Source: Sphingopyxis sp. Root154
GTDB lineage: Bacteria; Pseudomonadota; Alphaproteobacteria; Sphingomonadales; Sphingomonadaceae
Direction: 5' to 3'
Assembly: GCF_001427105.1 (NCBI RefSeq)
Contig: NZ_LMGI01000002.1
Location: 2,022,450 to 2,086,449, forward strand
Length of the DNA stretch: 64,000 bases
A program made the translations under genes and the position numbers. Each line of letters opens with the position of its first letter. Positions within the stretch are counted from its first letter, which is position 1. Positions 7,833 through 15,734 of the stretch are shown here, piece after piece. The notes under the pieces were generated by a model. That model saw only the letters and a list, made by a program, of their open reading frames with translations, was not told where the DNA came from and did no database searches.

Positions 7833-8472
7833 GCTGGCGATGCTGACCCTTGCGCTGGCGCCCGTCACGGCGCAGGCGAAGGACAAGCTGCCGCCCGACG
7901 CCTTTTCGGTTTCGATTCCGCCGCCGCCGGCACCGCCGCCGGCGAACGGTTCGATCTTTCAGGGCAGCTATGTCGCGCTCACTTCGGGCGGCCGCGCAGG
8001 CGCCGTCGGTGACATCGTCACGATCCAGCTCGTCGAGCGCACCGCAGCGACGAAAAGCAATGCCGCGGGCACGCAGCGCGACGGCGATATCGGCCTGACA
8101 CCGCCGACCACCGGCCCGCTGTCGCTGTTCAATCCCAGCGACATCGCGATGGGGGGTAGCCAGGCGTTCAAGGGCAAGGGCGACGCGTCGCAGTCGAACG
8201 CGCTGTCGGGCGAAGTCAGCGTGACGATCGCCGCCGTCTATCCGAACGGGACGATGTTCGTGCGCGGCGAAAAGCTGCTTACGCTCAATCGCGGCGACGA
8301 ACGTGTCCAGATCTCCGGAATCATCCGCGCGATCGATATCAGCCCCGATAACCGCATCCTGTCGACGCGCGTCGCCGATGCCAAAATCCGTTACGTCGGC
8401 AAGGGCGAGATCGCCCGCGCCAGCCAGCAAGGCTGGCTGCAGCGCTTCTTCTCGATCATCAGCCCGTTCTAA
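7813..8472 (+). CDS. flgH: Flagellar L-ring protein FlgH
   Basis: FlgH forms the outer-membrane L-ring. The 219-aa product has the family blocks SIFQGSYVALTSGGRAGAVGDIVTIQLVERTAATKS, GEVSVTIAAVYPNGTMFVRGEK and ISPDNRILSTRVADAKI. The N-terminus (MPRRLSKLAMLTLALAPVTAQAKDK) looks like a Sec signal peptide but has no cysteine, so the lipoprotein modification usual for FlgH cannot occur as written. The start lies inside flgG (20-nt overlap). No alternative start adds a cysteine in this frame, since the sequence immediately upstream is coding for FlgG. Confidence 0.92.
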   Translation: MPRRLSKLAMLTLALAPVTAQAKDKLPPDAFSVSIPPPPAPPPANGSIFQGSYVALTSGGRAGAVGDIVTIQLVERTAATKSNAAGTQRDGDIGLTPPTTGPLSLFNPSDIAMGGSQAFKGKGDASQSNALSGEVSVTIAAVYPNGTMFVRGEKLLTLNRGDERVQISGIIRAIDISPDNRILSTRVADAKIRYVGKGEIARASQQGWLQRFFSIISPF

Positions 8473-8486
8473 CAGAGGAATTCGAA

Positions 8487-9596
8487 GTGACCCAGCGTCC
8501 GACCCTGTTCACCCTTTTTGCGCTCCTGCTCGCCAGCTTCGCCTTTGCGGCGCCGGCGTACGCCGAGCGCATCAAGGACATGGGCCAGTTCCAGGGCCTG
8601 CGCGCCAACCAGCTCACCGGCTACGGCATCGTCGTCGGCCTTGCGGGGACGGGCGACGACAGCCTCGACTATTCGACGCTGGGCATGAAGGGTGCGGTGT
8701 CGCGCTTCGGCCTGACGCTGCCGCCCGGGGTCAATCCGGCGCTGAAGAATGCCGCGGCGGTGATGATCACCGCCGAACTGCCGCCCTTCGCCAAGCCCGG
8801 TCAGCGTCTTGATGTCACCGTGTCGGCGATCGGCAAGTCGAAAAGCCTGCGCGGCGGCACGCTCGTGCTCGCGCCGCTTTATGGCGCCGACGGACAAATT
8901 TATGCGATGGTGCAGGGCAATCTCGTCATCGGCGGGCTCGGCGTCGACGCCGCCGATGGATCGAAGCTGACGGTCAATGTGCCGTCAAGCGGACGGATCG
9001 CGAGTGGTGCGACGGTCGAGCGCGCGGTCGACACCGGCTTTACGACGTCAAGCTACCTGACCTTCAACCTCCACCAGTTCGATGCGACCAATGCCAAGCG
9101 GGTGACCGATGCGATCAACGCCGCGCTTCCCGGCTCGGCGTCGATGATCGACGGCGCCAGCATCGCGATCCGCACCGGCGGCAACGGCGACGAGCGCATG
9201 CGGCTGATCTCGCAGATCGAAAATCTGGGCGTCCAGCGCGCCGAGCCGCCCGCCAGGGTCATCGTCAACGCCCGTACCGGCACCGTCGTCATCAACGGCG
9301 CGGTCCGCGTCGGCACCGCCGCGGTGACGCAGGGCAAGCTCACCGTCTCGATCAAGGAATCGCCGATGGTCGTGCAGCCCGCGCCGTTCAGCCGCGGCCA
9401 GACCGCGGTCGAGGAGTCGAGCGAGATCAGCGTCGAGCAGGACTATCGTCCGGTGATGCTGGTCAAGCCGACGGCGTCGCTTTCCGAACTCGTCGATGCG
9501 ATCAATCGCATGGGCGTCCCCCCGGGCGACCTCGTCGCCATCCTCGAGGCGCTGAGCCAGGCCGGCGCGCTCACTGCGGAACTGGTGATCATATGA
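8487..9596 (+). CDS. flgI: Flagellar P-ring protein FlgI
   Basis: FlgI forms the periplasmic P-ring. The 369-aa product has a signal peptide (to about PAYA) and strong family blocks: ERIKDMGQFQGLRANQLTGYGIVVGL, then GTGDDS, and near the C-terminus LSELVDAINRMGVPPGDLVAILEALSQAGALTAELVII. The start is GTG with GAGGAA 6 nt upstream. Length is normal. Its stop overlaps the flgJ ATG (4 nt). Confidence 0.96.
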   Translation: MTQRPTLFTLFALLLASFAFAAPAYAERIKDMGQFQGLRANQLTGYGIVVGLAGTGDDSLDYSTLGMKGAVSRFGLTLPPGVNPALKNAAAVMITAELPPFAKPGQRLDVTVSAIGKSKSLRGGTLVLAPLYGADGQIYAMVQGNLVIGGLGVDAADGSKLTVNVPSSGRIASGATVERAVDTGFTTSSYLTFNLHQFDATNAKRVTDAINAALPGSASMIDGASIAIRTGGNGDERMRLISQIENLGVQRAEPPARVIVNARTGTVVINGAVRVGTAAVTQGKLTVSIKESPMVVQPAPFSRGQTAVEESSEISVEQDYRPVMLVKPTASLSELVDAINRMGVPPGDLVAILEALSQAGALTAELVII

Positions 9597-9898
9597 CGAG
9601 CCCTATTTCTTCTGTCCGCGCCACTCCGACGCCCGCTGCGGCTGGCGGCGGCGATGGCGGCCTGCGCAAGGCGGCCGAGGCATTCGAAGCCGTGATCCTG
9701 CGCCAGCTGATGGCGTCGATGCGGCAGGCCAAGCTCGGCGACGATATATTGGGGTCGAGCGCGACCGACAATTTCCGCGAAATGGCCGACGCGCGCACCG
9801 CCGACAGCCTCGCCGCGATGCGCCAGTTCGGCATCGCCGACATGGTCGAGCGGCAGTTCCGCGGTCAGCTCGCGGGCGCTAAAGGAGGCGTGCAATGA
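9593..9898 (+). CDS. flgJ: Rod-binding/cap protein FlgJ, N-terminal domain only
   Basis: This 101-aa protein matches the N-terminal rod-binding domain of FlgJ: LRKAAEAFEAVILRQLMASMRQA, then NFREMADARTADSLA and QFGIADMVERQF. Enterobacterial FlgJ is about 310 aa and adds a C-terminal peptidoglycan hydrolase domain, which is absent here. Single-domain FlgJ occurs in several alphaproteobacteria that use a separate lytic enzyme; the transglycosylase at 1886-2713 is the obvious candidate. It overlaps flgI and flgK by 4 nt each. Confidence 0.9.
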   Translation: MTSPISSVRATPTPAAAGGGDGGLRKAAEAFEAVILRQLMASMRQAKLGDDILGSSATDNFREMADARTADSLAAMRQFGIADMVERQFRGQLAGAKGGVQ

Positions 9899-11220
9899 GC
9901 GACCTGCTCGGCATCGGCTATAGCGGACTCAAAGCCTATTCGCGGGCGCTCTCGACGATCGGCGACAATATCGCCAACGCCCAGACCCCCGGATATGCGC
10001 GGCGCCGGCTCGAAATGATGGAGGCCGTCGGCGGCGGCAATTCGATCTTCTACCGCGGCAATACCAACCCCGGCGGCGTCGATATTCGCGGCATCGACCG
10101 TTCGGTCGATGGGTGGCTGATCGAGGATTCGCGCATCACTTCGGGCGACGCCGAACGATCGGCGACGAAGCTCGGCTGGCTCGGCAAGACCGAGGATGCG
10201 CTGAGCGACGAGACCAACGGCATCAAGACCGGGCTTACCAAGCTTTACACGACCGCCGACCAGCTGACCGCCGATCCGTCGAACCGGACGTTGCGCGCGC
10301 AGTTCCTGCAGTCGGTCGACGATATCGCGTCGGGCTTCCGTACCGCCGCGGGCCAGCTCGACAAGATGGGCGAAGGGATCGAGGGCGCTGCGGCGAGCAC
10401 GGTCGACCAGTTCAACAGCAATCTGAATGCGCTCGAACAGATCAACATCGGCCTTCGCAAGGCGCGGCCGGGATCGACCAACGAGGCGAGCCTGCTCGAC
10501 GAGCGTGACCGGCTGCTCGACAAATTGTCGTCGCAGGCCGGCGTCAGCCCGACCTTCGACAATAATGGCGCGGTGACGCTGCGTGCGGCCGGATCGGGCG
10601 ACCTGCTCGTCGGTGGCGGTGTGGTGAACCCGATTTCGGTCACCGCGGCCCCCGACGGGCGCCTGTCGTACAGCGTCGGCGGTTCGCCGCTCGCGATCTC
10701 GACCGGCTCGCTCGCAGGTCTTGCAGAAGGCGCGAACCATGTCGCCGACCAGCGCGCGTCGCTCGACACAATGGCGACGCAGTTCGCGAGCCAGCTCAAT
10801 GCCGCGCACCAGGCGGGCACCGACGCCAATGGCAATCCGGGGCAGCCTTTGTTCACCGGCACCAGCGCGGCAACGCTGACCGCCGCGCCCCTGACCCCCG
10901 ATCAGGTGGCGGCGGCGAATGCTTCGGGGAGCAACGGCAATATGCTGGCGCTCGGTGCGATGCGCGGGGCGAACGATCCCGAAGCGCGCTGGTCGGGCCA
11001 TCTCGCGACGCAGGCACAGGCCGTGTCCTCGGCGCGGGCGCAGGACGCCGCCGCGGCGACGCGCGCCGATGCCTCGGCTGCGGCGCGCGATGGCGTCAGC
11101 CAAGTCGATCTCGACACCGAAGCCGCCGAATTGCTGCGCTTCCAGCAGGCCTATTCGGCCGCCGCGCGCACGATCCAGGTCGCGCGCGAAACCATGCAAA
11201 CATTGCTCAGCTCGCTCTAA
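9895..11220 (+). CDS. flgK: Hook-filament junction protein FlgK
   Basis: FlgK (HAP1) joins hook and filament. The 441-aa product has the N-terminal axial motif (GYSGLKAYSRALSTIGDNIANAQTPGYARRRLEM) and the C-terminal helix (VDLDTEAAELLRFQQAYSAAARTIQVARETMQTLLSSL). The middle holds LLDERDRLLDKLSSQAGV, typical of FlgK. It is followed 15 nt later by flgL with a good GGAAGG ribosome site, the standard pairing. Confidence 0.95.
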   Translation: MSDLLGIGYSGLKAYSRALSTIGDNIANAQTPGYARRRLEMMEAVGGGNSIFYRGNTNPGGVDIRGIDRSVDGWLIEDSRITSGDAERSATKLGWLGKTEDALSDETNGIKTGLTKLYTTADQLTADPSNRTLRAQFLQSVDDIASGFRTAAGQLDKMGEGIEGAAASTVDQFNSNLNALEQINIGLRKARPGSTNEASLLDERDRLLDKLSSQAGVSPTFDNNGAVTLRAAGSGDLLVGGGVVNPISVTAAPDGRLSYSVGGSPLAISTGSLAGLAEGANHVADQRASLDTMATQFASQLNAAHQAGTDANGNPGQPLFTGTSAATLTAAPLTPDQVAAANASGSNGNMLALGAMRGANDPEARWSGHLATQAQAVSSARAQDAAAATRADASAAARDGVSQVDLDTEAAELLRFQQAYSAAARTIQVARETMQTLLSSL

Positions 11221-11235
11221 GGAAGGGTCAGGATC

Positions 11236-12066
11236 ATGATCAACGCCGTGGGCAACCGCATGACGCGTGAAATCGCGCGCCAACAGAAACTCGCCGACGC
11301 GCTCGAGCGCACGCAGATCCAGATTTCGGGCGGCAAGAAATTGCTCCGGATGTCCGACGATCCCGTCGCGGCAAGACGGATCGCGACGATCGGCACGACG
11401 CAGGCGAGCATGACCGCCTGGTCGGCCAACGTGAATTCGGCCGAGGCGCTGGTGTCGCAGGCCGATGGCGTCATGAAGTCGGTGAGCAGCCTGATGACGC
11501 GCGCGCGCGAGCTGACGCTCGCGGCGTCGAGCGACACGACGAACCCGGCTGATCGGGCCACGATCGCCGCCGAGCTCGGCACGATCGCCGACGAACTCGA
11601 TGCGCTGGTTGCAACGCGCGATTCGAACGGTGAGCCCGTGTTCGCGACCGGCACCGCGCGCGTGATGCGTTTCGATTCGGATCTCAGCTTCGCGCCCGTT
11701 CCGTCGGCGGCCGATGTTTTTGTCATCGGCGGCAATAGCCTGTCGACGGGCATTCGCGACGCGGCCGCCGCGGTTGCGGCGGGCGACAAGACGGCGATGG
11801 GCGCATCGATCACGACGCTTGCCGCCGCGATCAGCCATGTCGCCGACAAACATGCCGAGATCGGCTTGTCGGGCGGACGACTGGAACGCATTGGCGACGG
11901 GCTCGCATTGCGCGGGATCACGCTCAAGGACGAGCGGTCGTCGGTCGAGGATACCGACCTCGACATCGCGATCGCTGAACTGAATGCCCAGGATCTGACG
12001 CTGCAGGCCGCGCAGGCGGCCTTTGCGAAGATCAACCGGCAGAGCTTGTTCGATATTTTGAACTGA
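11236..12066 (+). CDS. flgL: Hook-filament junction protein FlgL
   Basis: FlgL (HAP3) caps the junction to the first flagellin. The 276-aa product resembles flagellin at both ends: TQIQISGGKKLLRMSDDPVAARRI at the N-terminus and SSVEDTDLDIAIAELNAQDLTLQAAQAAFAKINRQSLFDIL at the C-terminus. Position after flgK and flagellin-like ends without a full flagellin D0/D1 fix the identity. It ends the rod-hook operon; a FliA-type promoter follows within 10 nt. Confidence 0.94.
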   Translation: MINAVGNRMTREIARQQKLADALERTQIQISGGKKLLRMSDDPVAARRIATIGTTQASMTAWSANVNSAEALVSQADGVMKSVSSLMTRARELTLAASSDTTNPADRATIAAELGTIADELDALVATRDSNGEPVFATGTARVMRFDSDLSFAPVPSAADVFVIGGNSLSTGIRDAAAAVAAGDKTAMGASITTLAAAISHVADKHAEIGLSGGRLERIGDGLALRGITLKDERSSVEDTDLDIAIAELNAQDLTLQAAQAAFAKINRQSLFDILN

Positions 12067-12072
12067 CGCCCC

Positions 12073-12099
12073 TCAATTTTTCGGCGCCGCTGCCGTTAC
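12073..12099 (+). promoter_or_regulatory. FliA (sigma-28) promoter for motAB
   Basis: TCAA, an exact 15-nt spacer, then GCCGTTAC. The -10 is identical to that before fliC. It lies about 70 nt upstream of the motA ATG. Confidence 0.8.
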
Positions 12100-12168
12100 T
12101 CATCAAGACGTCCCTGAATTTCCGGGGGCCGGCTTTGACAGCCGGGTCCCGAATGGAGTTGCTCGCAC

Positions 12169-13032
12169 ATGTTTCCCGTTGTCGGCATTGTCGTACTGAT
12201 CCTGCTGGTTTTCGGGGGCTTTGCGCTGACCGGGGGCAATCTGGGTCCCGTCATGCACGCGCTGCCACACGAGATGCTGATCATCGGCGGCGCCGCGATC
12301 GGCTCGCTGATCATCGGCAATTCGGGCGCCGACCTGAAGGCGCTCGGCGGCGGGCTCGCCAAGGTGTTCAAGGGCCCGAAGTACAAGAAGCAGGATTATC
12401 TCGACTGCATCCTGCTCGTCTCGACGCTGATGAAGATGATGCGCACCGAAGGACCGGTCGCCGTCGAGCCGCATATCGAGGATCCGAAAAATTCGACGAT
12501 CTTCCAGCAATATCCCAAGCTTCTGAAGGACGACACGCTCGTTCACCTGATCTGCGACACGCTGCGCCTTGTCGTCGTATCGTCGGGCACGCTCGATCCG
12601 CACGCGGTCGAAGAGGTGATGGATAATGCGCTGAAGAGCCACCATCATCATTCGATGAAGCCCGCTGAAGGTCTGCAGAGCCTCGCCGACGCGCTGCCGG
12701 CGCTCGGCATCGTCGCCGCGGTTCTCGGCGTCGTGAAGACGATGGGCTCGATCGACAAGCCGCCGGCGATCCTCGGCGCGATGATCGGTTCGGCGCTCGT
12801 CGGCACCTTCCTCGGCGTGCTCCTCGCCTACGGCCTCGTCGGCCCGTTCGCGACGCGCGCCAAAGCGGTGATCGAAAGCGACGCCGCCATCTATCACACG
12901 GTCAAGCAGCTGATCATCGCGTCGCTCCACGGCCACCCGCAGCCGCTGGTGATCGAGGCGGCGCGCTCGGGCGTCGACCACATCAACCAGCCGAGCTTTG
13001 CCGAAGTGTTCGACGGGATGCGGGGCCGCTGA
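12169..13032 (+). CDS. motA: Flagellar motor stator protein MotA
   Basis: MotA is the inner-membrane stator subunit that forms the proton channel with MotB and pushes on FliG. The 287-aa product has four membrane helices (two near residues 1-60, two near 175-225), the cytoplasmic loop with LKDDTLVHLICDTLRL, and the proline-bearing region ALGIVAAVLGVVKTMG. Length is normal. The stop and the motB ATG share one base (TGATG). Confidence 0.96.
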   Translation: MFPVVGIVVLILLVFGGFALTGGNLGPVMHALPHEMLIIGGAAIGSLIIGNSGADLKALGGGLAKVFKGPKYKKQDYLDCILLVSTLMKMMRTEGPVAVEPHIEDPKNSTIFQQYPKLLKDDTLVHLICDTLRLVVVSSGTLDPHAVEEVMDNALKSHHHHSMKPAEGLQSLADALPALGIVAAVLGVVKTMGSIDKPPAILGAMIGSALVGTFLGVLLAYGLVGPFATRAKAVIESDAAIYHTVKQLIIASLHGHPQPLVIEAARSGVDHINQPSFAEVFDGMRGR

Positions 13033-13880
13033 TGGCCGCGCGTCCCAACATGCCGCGGCCGATCATCGTCAAGAAGGTGATCCAGCAGGCGCACGGCGGC
13101 CATCACGGCGGCGCGTGGAAGGTCGCCTATGCCGACTTCGTCACCGCGATGATGGCCTTCTTCCTTTTGATGTGGCTTCTCGGTGCGACGAACGAGGCAC
13201 AGCGCAAGGCGCTCGCCGACTATTTCGCGCCCACGATCGTCCAGACAAAGACCGAGACCGCCGGGTCGACGGGCCTGTTCGGCGGCGACTCGCTGGTCGC
13301 GGCGGACAAATACCCGCACGGCGCGGCGCAGACGGGCACGCGCGCAATGACGATTCCGCGCGATGCCGCGGGCGGTCCGCGCGAAGCCTCGGGGCGCGAG
13401 CGCGCGAGCGACAAGCAGGAGTTCAGGAAGCTCGCCCAGACGCTGATGGATCAATTGCGGAGCAAGGGCGACCTCAAGCGTCTTGCGCCAAACCTGCGCT
13501 TTACCGAAACGCTGGAGGGGCTGCGCATCGACGTTATCGACGATGCGAATCTGTCGATGTTCGTGATCGGCACCAGCCAGCTGACCCCCGATGGCGCGCG
13601 GCTGTTTCGCGAGATCGCGAAACCCGTAGCGGCGGTATCGAACCAGGTGATGGTCCGCGGCCACACCGATTCCGCGCCGTGGTCGGCAAAGGCGGGTACG
13701 AACAACTGGCGCCTGTCGGTCGACCGGGCCGAGGTCACGCGCCACTATCTGGAGTTTCGTGGCATCGCTTCCGAGCGCTTTTCGCGAATCGAAGGGGTCG
13801 CCGATCGCGAGCCCTATGTCCCCTCCGACCGATTCGATCCGCGCAACCGCCGCATCTCGATCACGCTCGGCTGGCGCTAG
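13032..13880 (+). CDS. motB: Flagellar motor stator protein MotB
   Basis: MotB anchors the stator to peptidoglycan. The 282-aa product has a short cytoplasmic N-terminus, one membrane helix with the proton-binding aspartate (WKVAYADFVTAMMAFFLLMW), a long linker, and a C-terminal OmpA-like domain (VMVRGHTDSAPW, NNWRLSVDRAEVTRHYLEF, RNRRISITLGW). Length is typical. It is co-translated with motA. No terminator is obvious after it. Confidence 0.96.
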   Translation: MAARPNMPRPIIVKKVIQQAHGGHHGGAWKVAYADFVTAMMAFFLLMWLLGATNEAQRKALADYFAPTIVQTKTETAGSTGLFGGDSLVAADKYPHGAAQTGTRAMTIPRDAAGGPREASGRERASDKQEFRKLAQTLMDQLRSKGDLKRLAPNLRFTETLEGLRIDVIDDANLSMFVIGTSQLTPDGARLFREIAKPVAAVSNQVMVRGHTDSAPWSAKAGTNNWRLSVDRAEVTRHYLEFRGIASERFSRIEGVADREPYVPSDRFDPRNRRISITLGWR

Positions 13881-14076
13881 ACGCAAGACAATTAGTGCCA
13901 GTTTGGCAGCATATCGGAGATAGTTAACGCAATTGCGCGTGAATTACTTCCAATATGGCAATATCTCTTTGTTTTGAATGAGTTAGCTAACGCCCGATAA
14001 GCTTTCGTTTACCAATTTCATCAATGTCTGAATCCATCGAAGGGGGCACCGAGCGGGCGGTGCGGTGGAGACTGAA
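13881..14076. other. Intergenic region motB - flagellar activator
   Basis: 196 nt, more AT-rich than its surroundings. It holds a perfect 10-bp palindrome GTTAGCTAAC (13982-13991) and a related GTTAAC (13923-13928). No sigma-54 or FliA element is recognised, so the activator gene that follows is probably read by the housekeeping sigma factor or from motAB. Confidence 0.45.
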
Positions 14077-15138
14077 ATGACTGTGGGGCAGAATAACAAT
14101 ACGGCGCTTGAAGCGCTGATCATCGGCACGAGCCCGGCAACCTGCCGGCTGCGCGAGATGATCCGCCGCGTGGCGCGCTCGAACGCTTCGGTCATGCTCT
14201 GCGGCCCGTCGGGCTCGGGCAAGGAACTCGTTGCCCGTGCGATCCACGACGAAGGCGCCCGTGCCGGCAAGGCTTTCTCTGCGATCAACTGCGGTGCGAT
14301 CCCCGGCGAACTCATCGAATCCGAACTTTTCGGGCATGAAAAGGGCAGCTTCACCGGCGCCCATGCCCGCCGCATCGGCCATTTCGAAGCGACCGAGGGC
14401 GGCACGCTCTTCCTCGACGAAATCGGCGACATGCGTTTCGACATGCAGGTGAAACTGCTCCGCGTGCTCGAAGACCGGACGATCGTCCGCGTCGGTAGCA
14501 GCGACGTGAAGGCCGTCGATGTCCGCGTCATTTCGGCCACCCATCAGGATCTCGGCGCCGCGATCGCCGATGGCAAATTCCGCGAAGACCTGTTCTTCCG
14601 GCTCGGCGTGGTTGTGCTCCAGGTCCCCAGCCTTGCCAACCGCGTCGAGGATATTCCGGCACTCATCCGCCATTTCCAGCGCCAGATGCCCGCCGACGCC
14701 AAATGCCGTTTCGACGATGCGGCGATGACACTGCTGATGCAGCATGCATGGCCGGGCAATGTTCGCGAGCTGCGCAATTTCGTGGAGCGCGCCAGCGTTC
14801 TCCATGGCGGCGAGACGCTCGGCCTCGACGAGGTCGCCATGCTTTTGAACCCCACCGCAGCGCTGGCACCGCGACGGGCTGTCCCCAGCAGCCCCGTCGC
14901 GGTACCAGCCAGCGGGGAAGAGCTCGCGGCCCCGGCCGCGGCGTCCGCCAAGACGCCGGCGCCGGGCCGCCCGATCGACCTCAAGCGTGAGATCGAAACG
15001 ATCGAACTCGAACAGATTTACGTCGCGCTCGACCTCGCCGACGGCATCATCTCCGAAGCGGCGCGCCTGCTGACACTCAAGCGCACGACGCTGATCGAAA
15101 AGATGCGCAAATATGGGGTTCACCAGCAGGCCGCCTGA
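14077..15138 (+). CDS. NtrC-family sigma-54 activator of flagellar genes (FlbD/FleQ role)
   Basis: A 353-aa bacterial enhancer-binding protein. The AAA+ domain starts almost at the N-terminus: Walker A GPSGSGKE near residue 47, the sigma-54 contact loop GSFTGA (a variant of GAFTGA), Walker B TLFLDEIGDM and the arginine region FREDLFFRL. The C-terminus has a Fis-type helix-turn-helix (GIISEAARLLTLKRTTLIEKMRKYG). There is no receiver domain, so control must come from another partner or from expression level. The ATG at 14077 has GGAG 6 nt upstream; a GTG at 14065 would overlap that site. The position among sigma-54-controlled flagellar operons makes it their likely activator. Confidence 0.9.
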   Translation: MTVGQNNNTALEALIIGTSPATCRLREMIRRVARSNASVMLCGPSGSGKELVARAIHDEGARAGKAFSAINCGAIPGELIESELFGHEKGSFTGAHARRIGHFEATEGGTLFLDEIGDMRFDMQVKLLRVLEDRTIVRVGSSDVKAVDVRVISATHQDLGAAIADGKFREDLFFRLGVVVLQVPSLANRVEDIPALIRHFQRQMPADAKCRFDDAAMTLLMQHAWPGNVRELRNFVERASVLHGGETLGLDEVAMLLNPTAALAPRRAVPSSPVAVPASGEELAAPAAASAKTPAPGRPIDLKREIETIELEQIYVALDLADGIISEAARLLTLKRTTLIEKMRKYGVHQQAA

Positions 15139-15154
15139 CCGGCCGCGACACAAG

Positions 15155-15293
15155 TTTCAGCACCCGCTGAAAAAGGGAGCTCTGGTCCGCTCCCGCACCA
15201 CCCGGCCGCCCGTCCCCACCATGGGCGGCCGGGTAACCAGCGGGCTCATTTCAAACGGCAACGGCCCGCTCCCCATTTCGAGGGGCGGGCCGT
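15155..15293. terminator. Cluster of three hairpins between convergent genes
   Basis: Three inverted repeats lie between the convergent activator and fliS genes: TTTCAGC-ACCC-GCTGAAA (15155-15172), CCCGGCCGCCC with GGGCGGCCGGG (15201-15233), and a 12-bp stem with one bulge (ACGGCCCGC-T-CCCC with GGGGCGGGCCGT, 15261-15293). None has a strong T-run, so termination in both directions is likely but not certain. Confidence 0.5.
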
Positions 15294-15318
15294 CGCAGTT
15301 TCTCAGGTTGGAGGATGG

Positions 15319-15708
15319 TCAGCGAAGCTGGCGCCAGGCGGCGCTGATCGTCAAAATACCTTCGAGCAATTCGGCGAGTCCTTCGGCGCTGTTCGCCGAC
15401 ACCGCATCGTCGAGCTTGCGGCGCATGCTGCGATAGACGCGCGACAGCGCCGTAGCGACATCGCCGCCCTTGTCGCGGTCGAGTCCCGCGTCGAGCCCGA
15501 TCAGGATCGCGCGCGCGCGGTGCGCGGGTTCGGTCGCCGACACGCGCTGCCCCTGCCGGATCATCGCACCCAGCACGCCCACCGCAGTCTCCAGCTCGTC
15601 ATAGAGCATGGTCACCAGCTCGACCGGGTCGGCTGCCGCAGCGCGGCTTTCATGTTGCAATCGGCGATAAAGCCCGGTCGCCCGGACGGTCGAGGCGGTA
15701 GCGTTCAC
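15319..15708 (-). CDS. fliS: Flagellin export chaperone FliS
   Basis: FliS binds the C-terminus of flagellin in the cytoplasm and prevents early polymerisation. The ~129-aa helical product has the FliS pattern: YRRLQHESRAAAADPVELVTMLYDELE, HRARAILIGLDAGLD, and LSRVYRSMRRKLDDA. The frame extends to a TTG at 15723, but the GTG at 15708 has GGGGA at 8-nt spacing and is preferred. It lies just behind fliD and shares its FliA promoter. Confidence 0.88.
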   Translation of the reverse strand: MNATASTVRATGLYRRLQHESRAAAADPVELVTMLYDELETAVGVLGAMIRQGQRVSATEPAHRARAILIGLDAGLDRDKGGDVATALSRVYRSMRRKLDDAVSANSAEGLAELLEGILTISAAWRQLR

Positions 15709-15734
15709 GGCGGTGGTCCCCAAGTCCTAGCTAT

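Noticed and set aside
13892..13910. Possible sigma-54 element (TGGCAC on the minus strand) after motB
   Set aside because: TGGCACT is present but no GC-containing -12 element follows at the required spacing.
15155..15293. Small RNA gene between the activator and fliS
   Set aside because: The three hairpins fit termination between convergent genes. No promoter or conserved RNA family was recognised.
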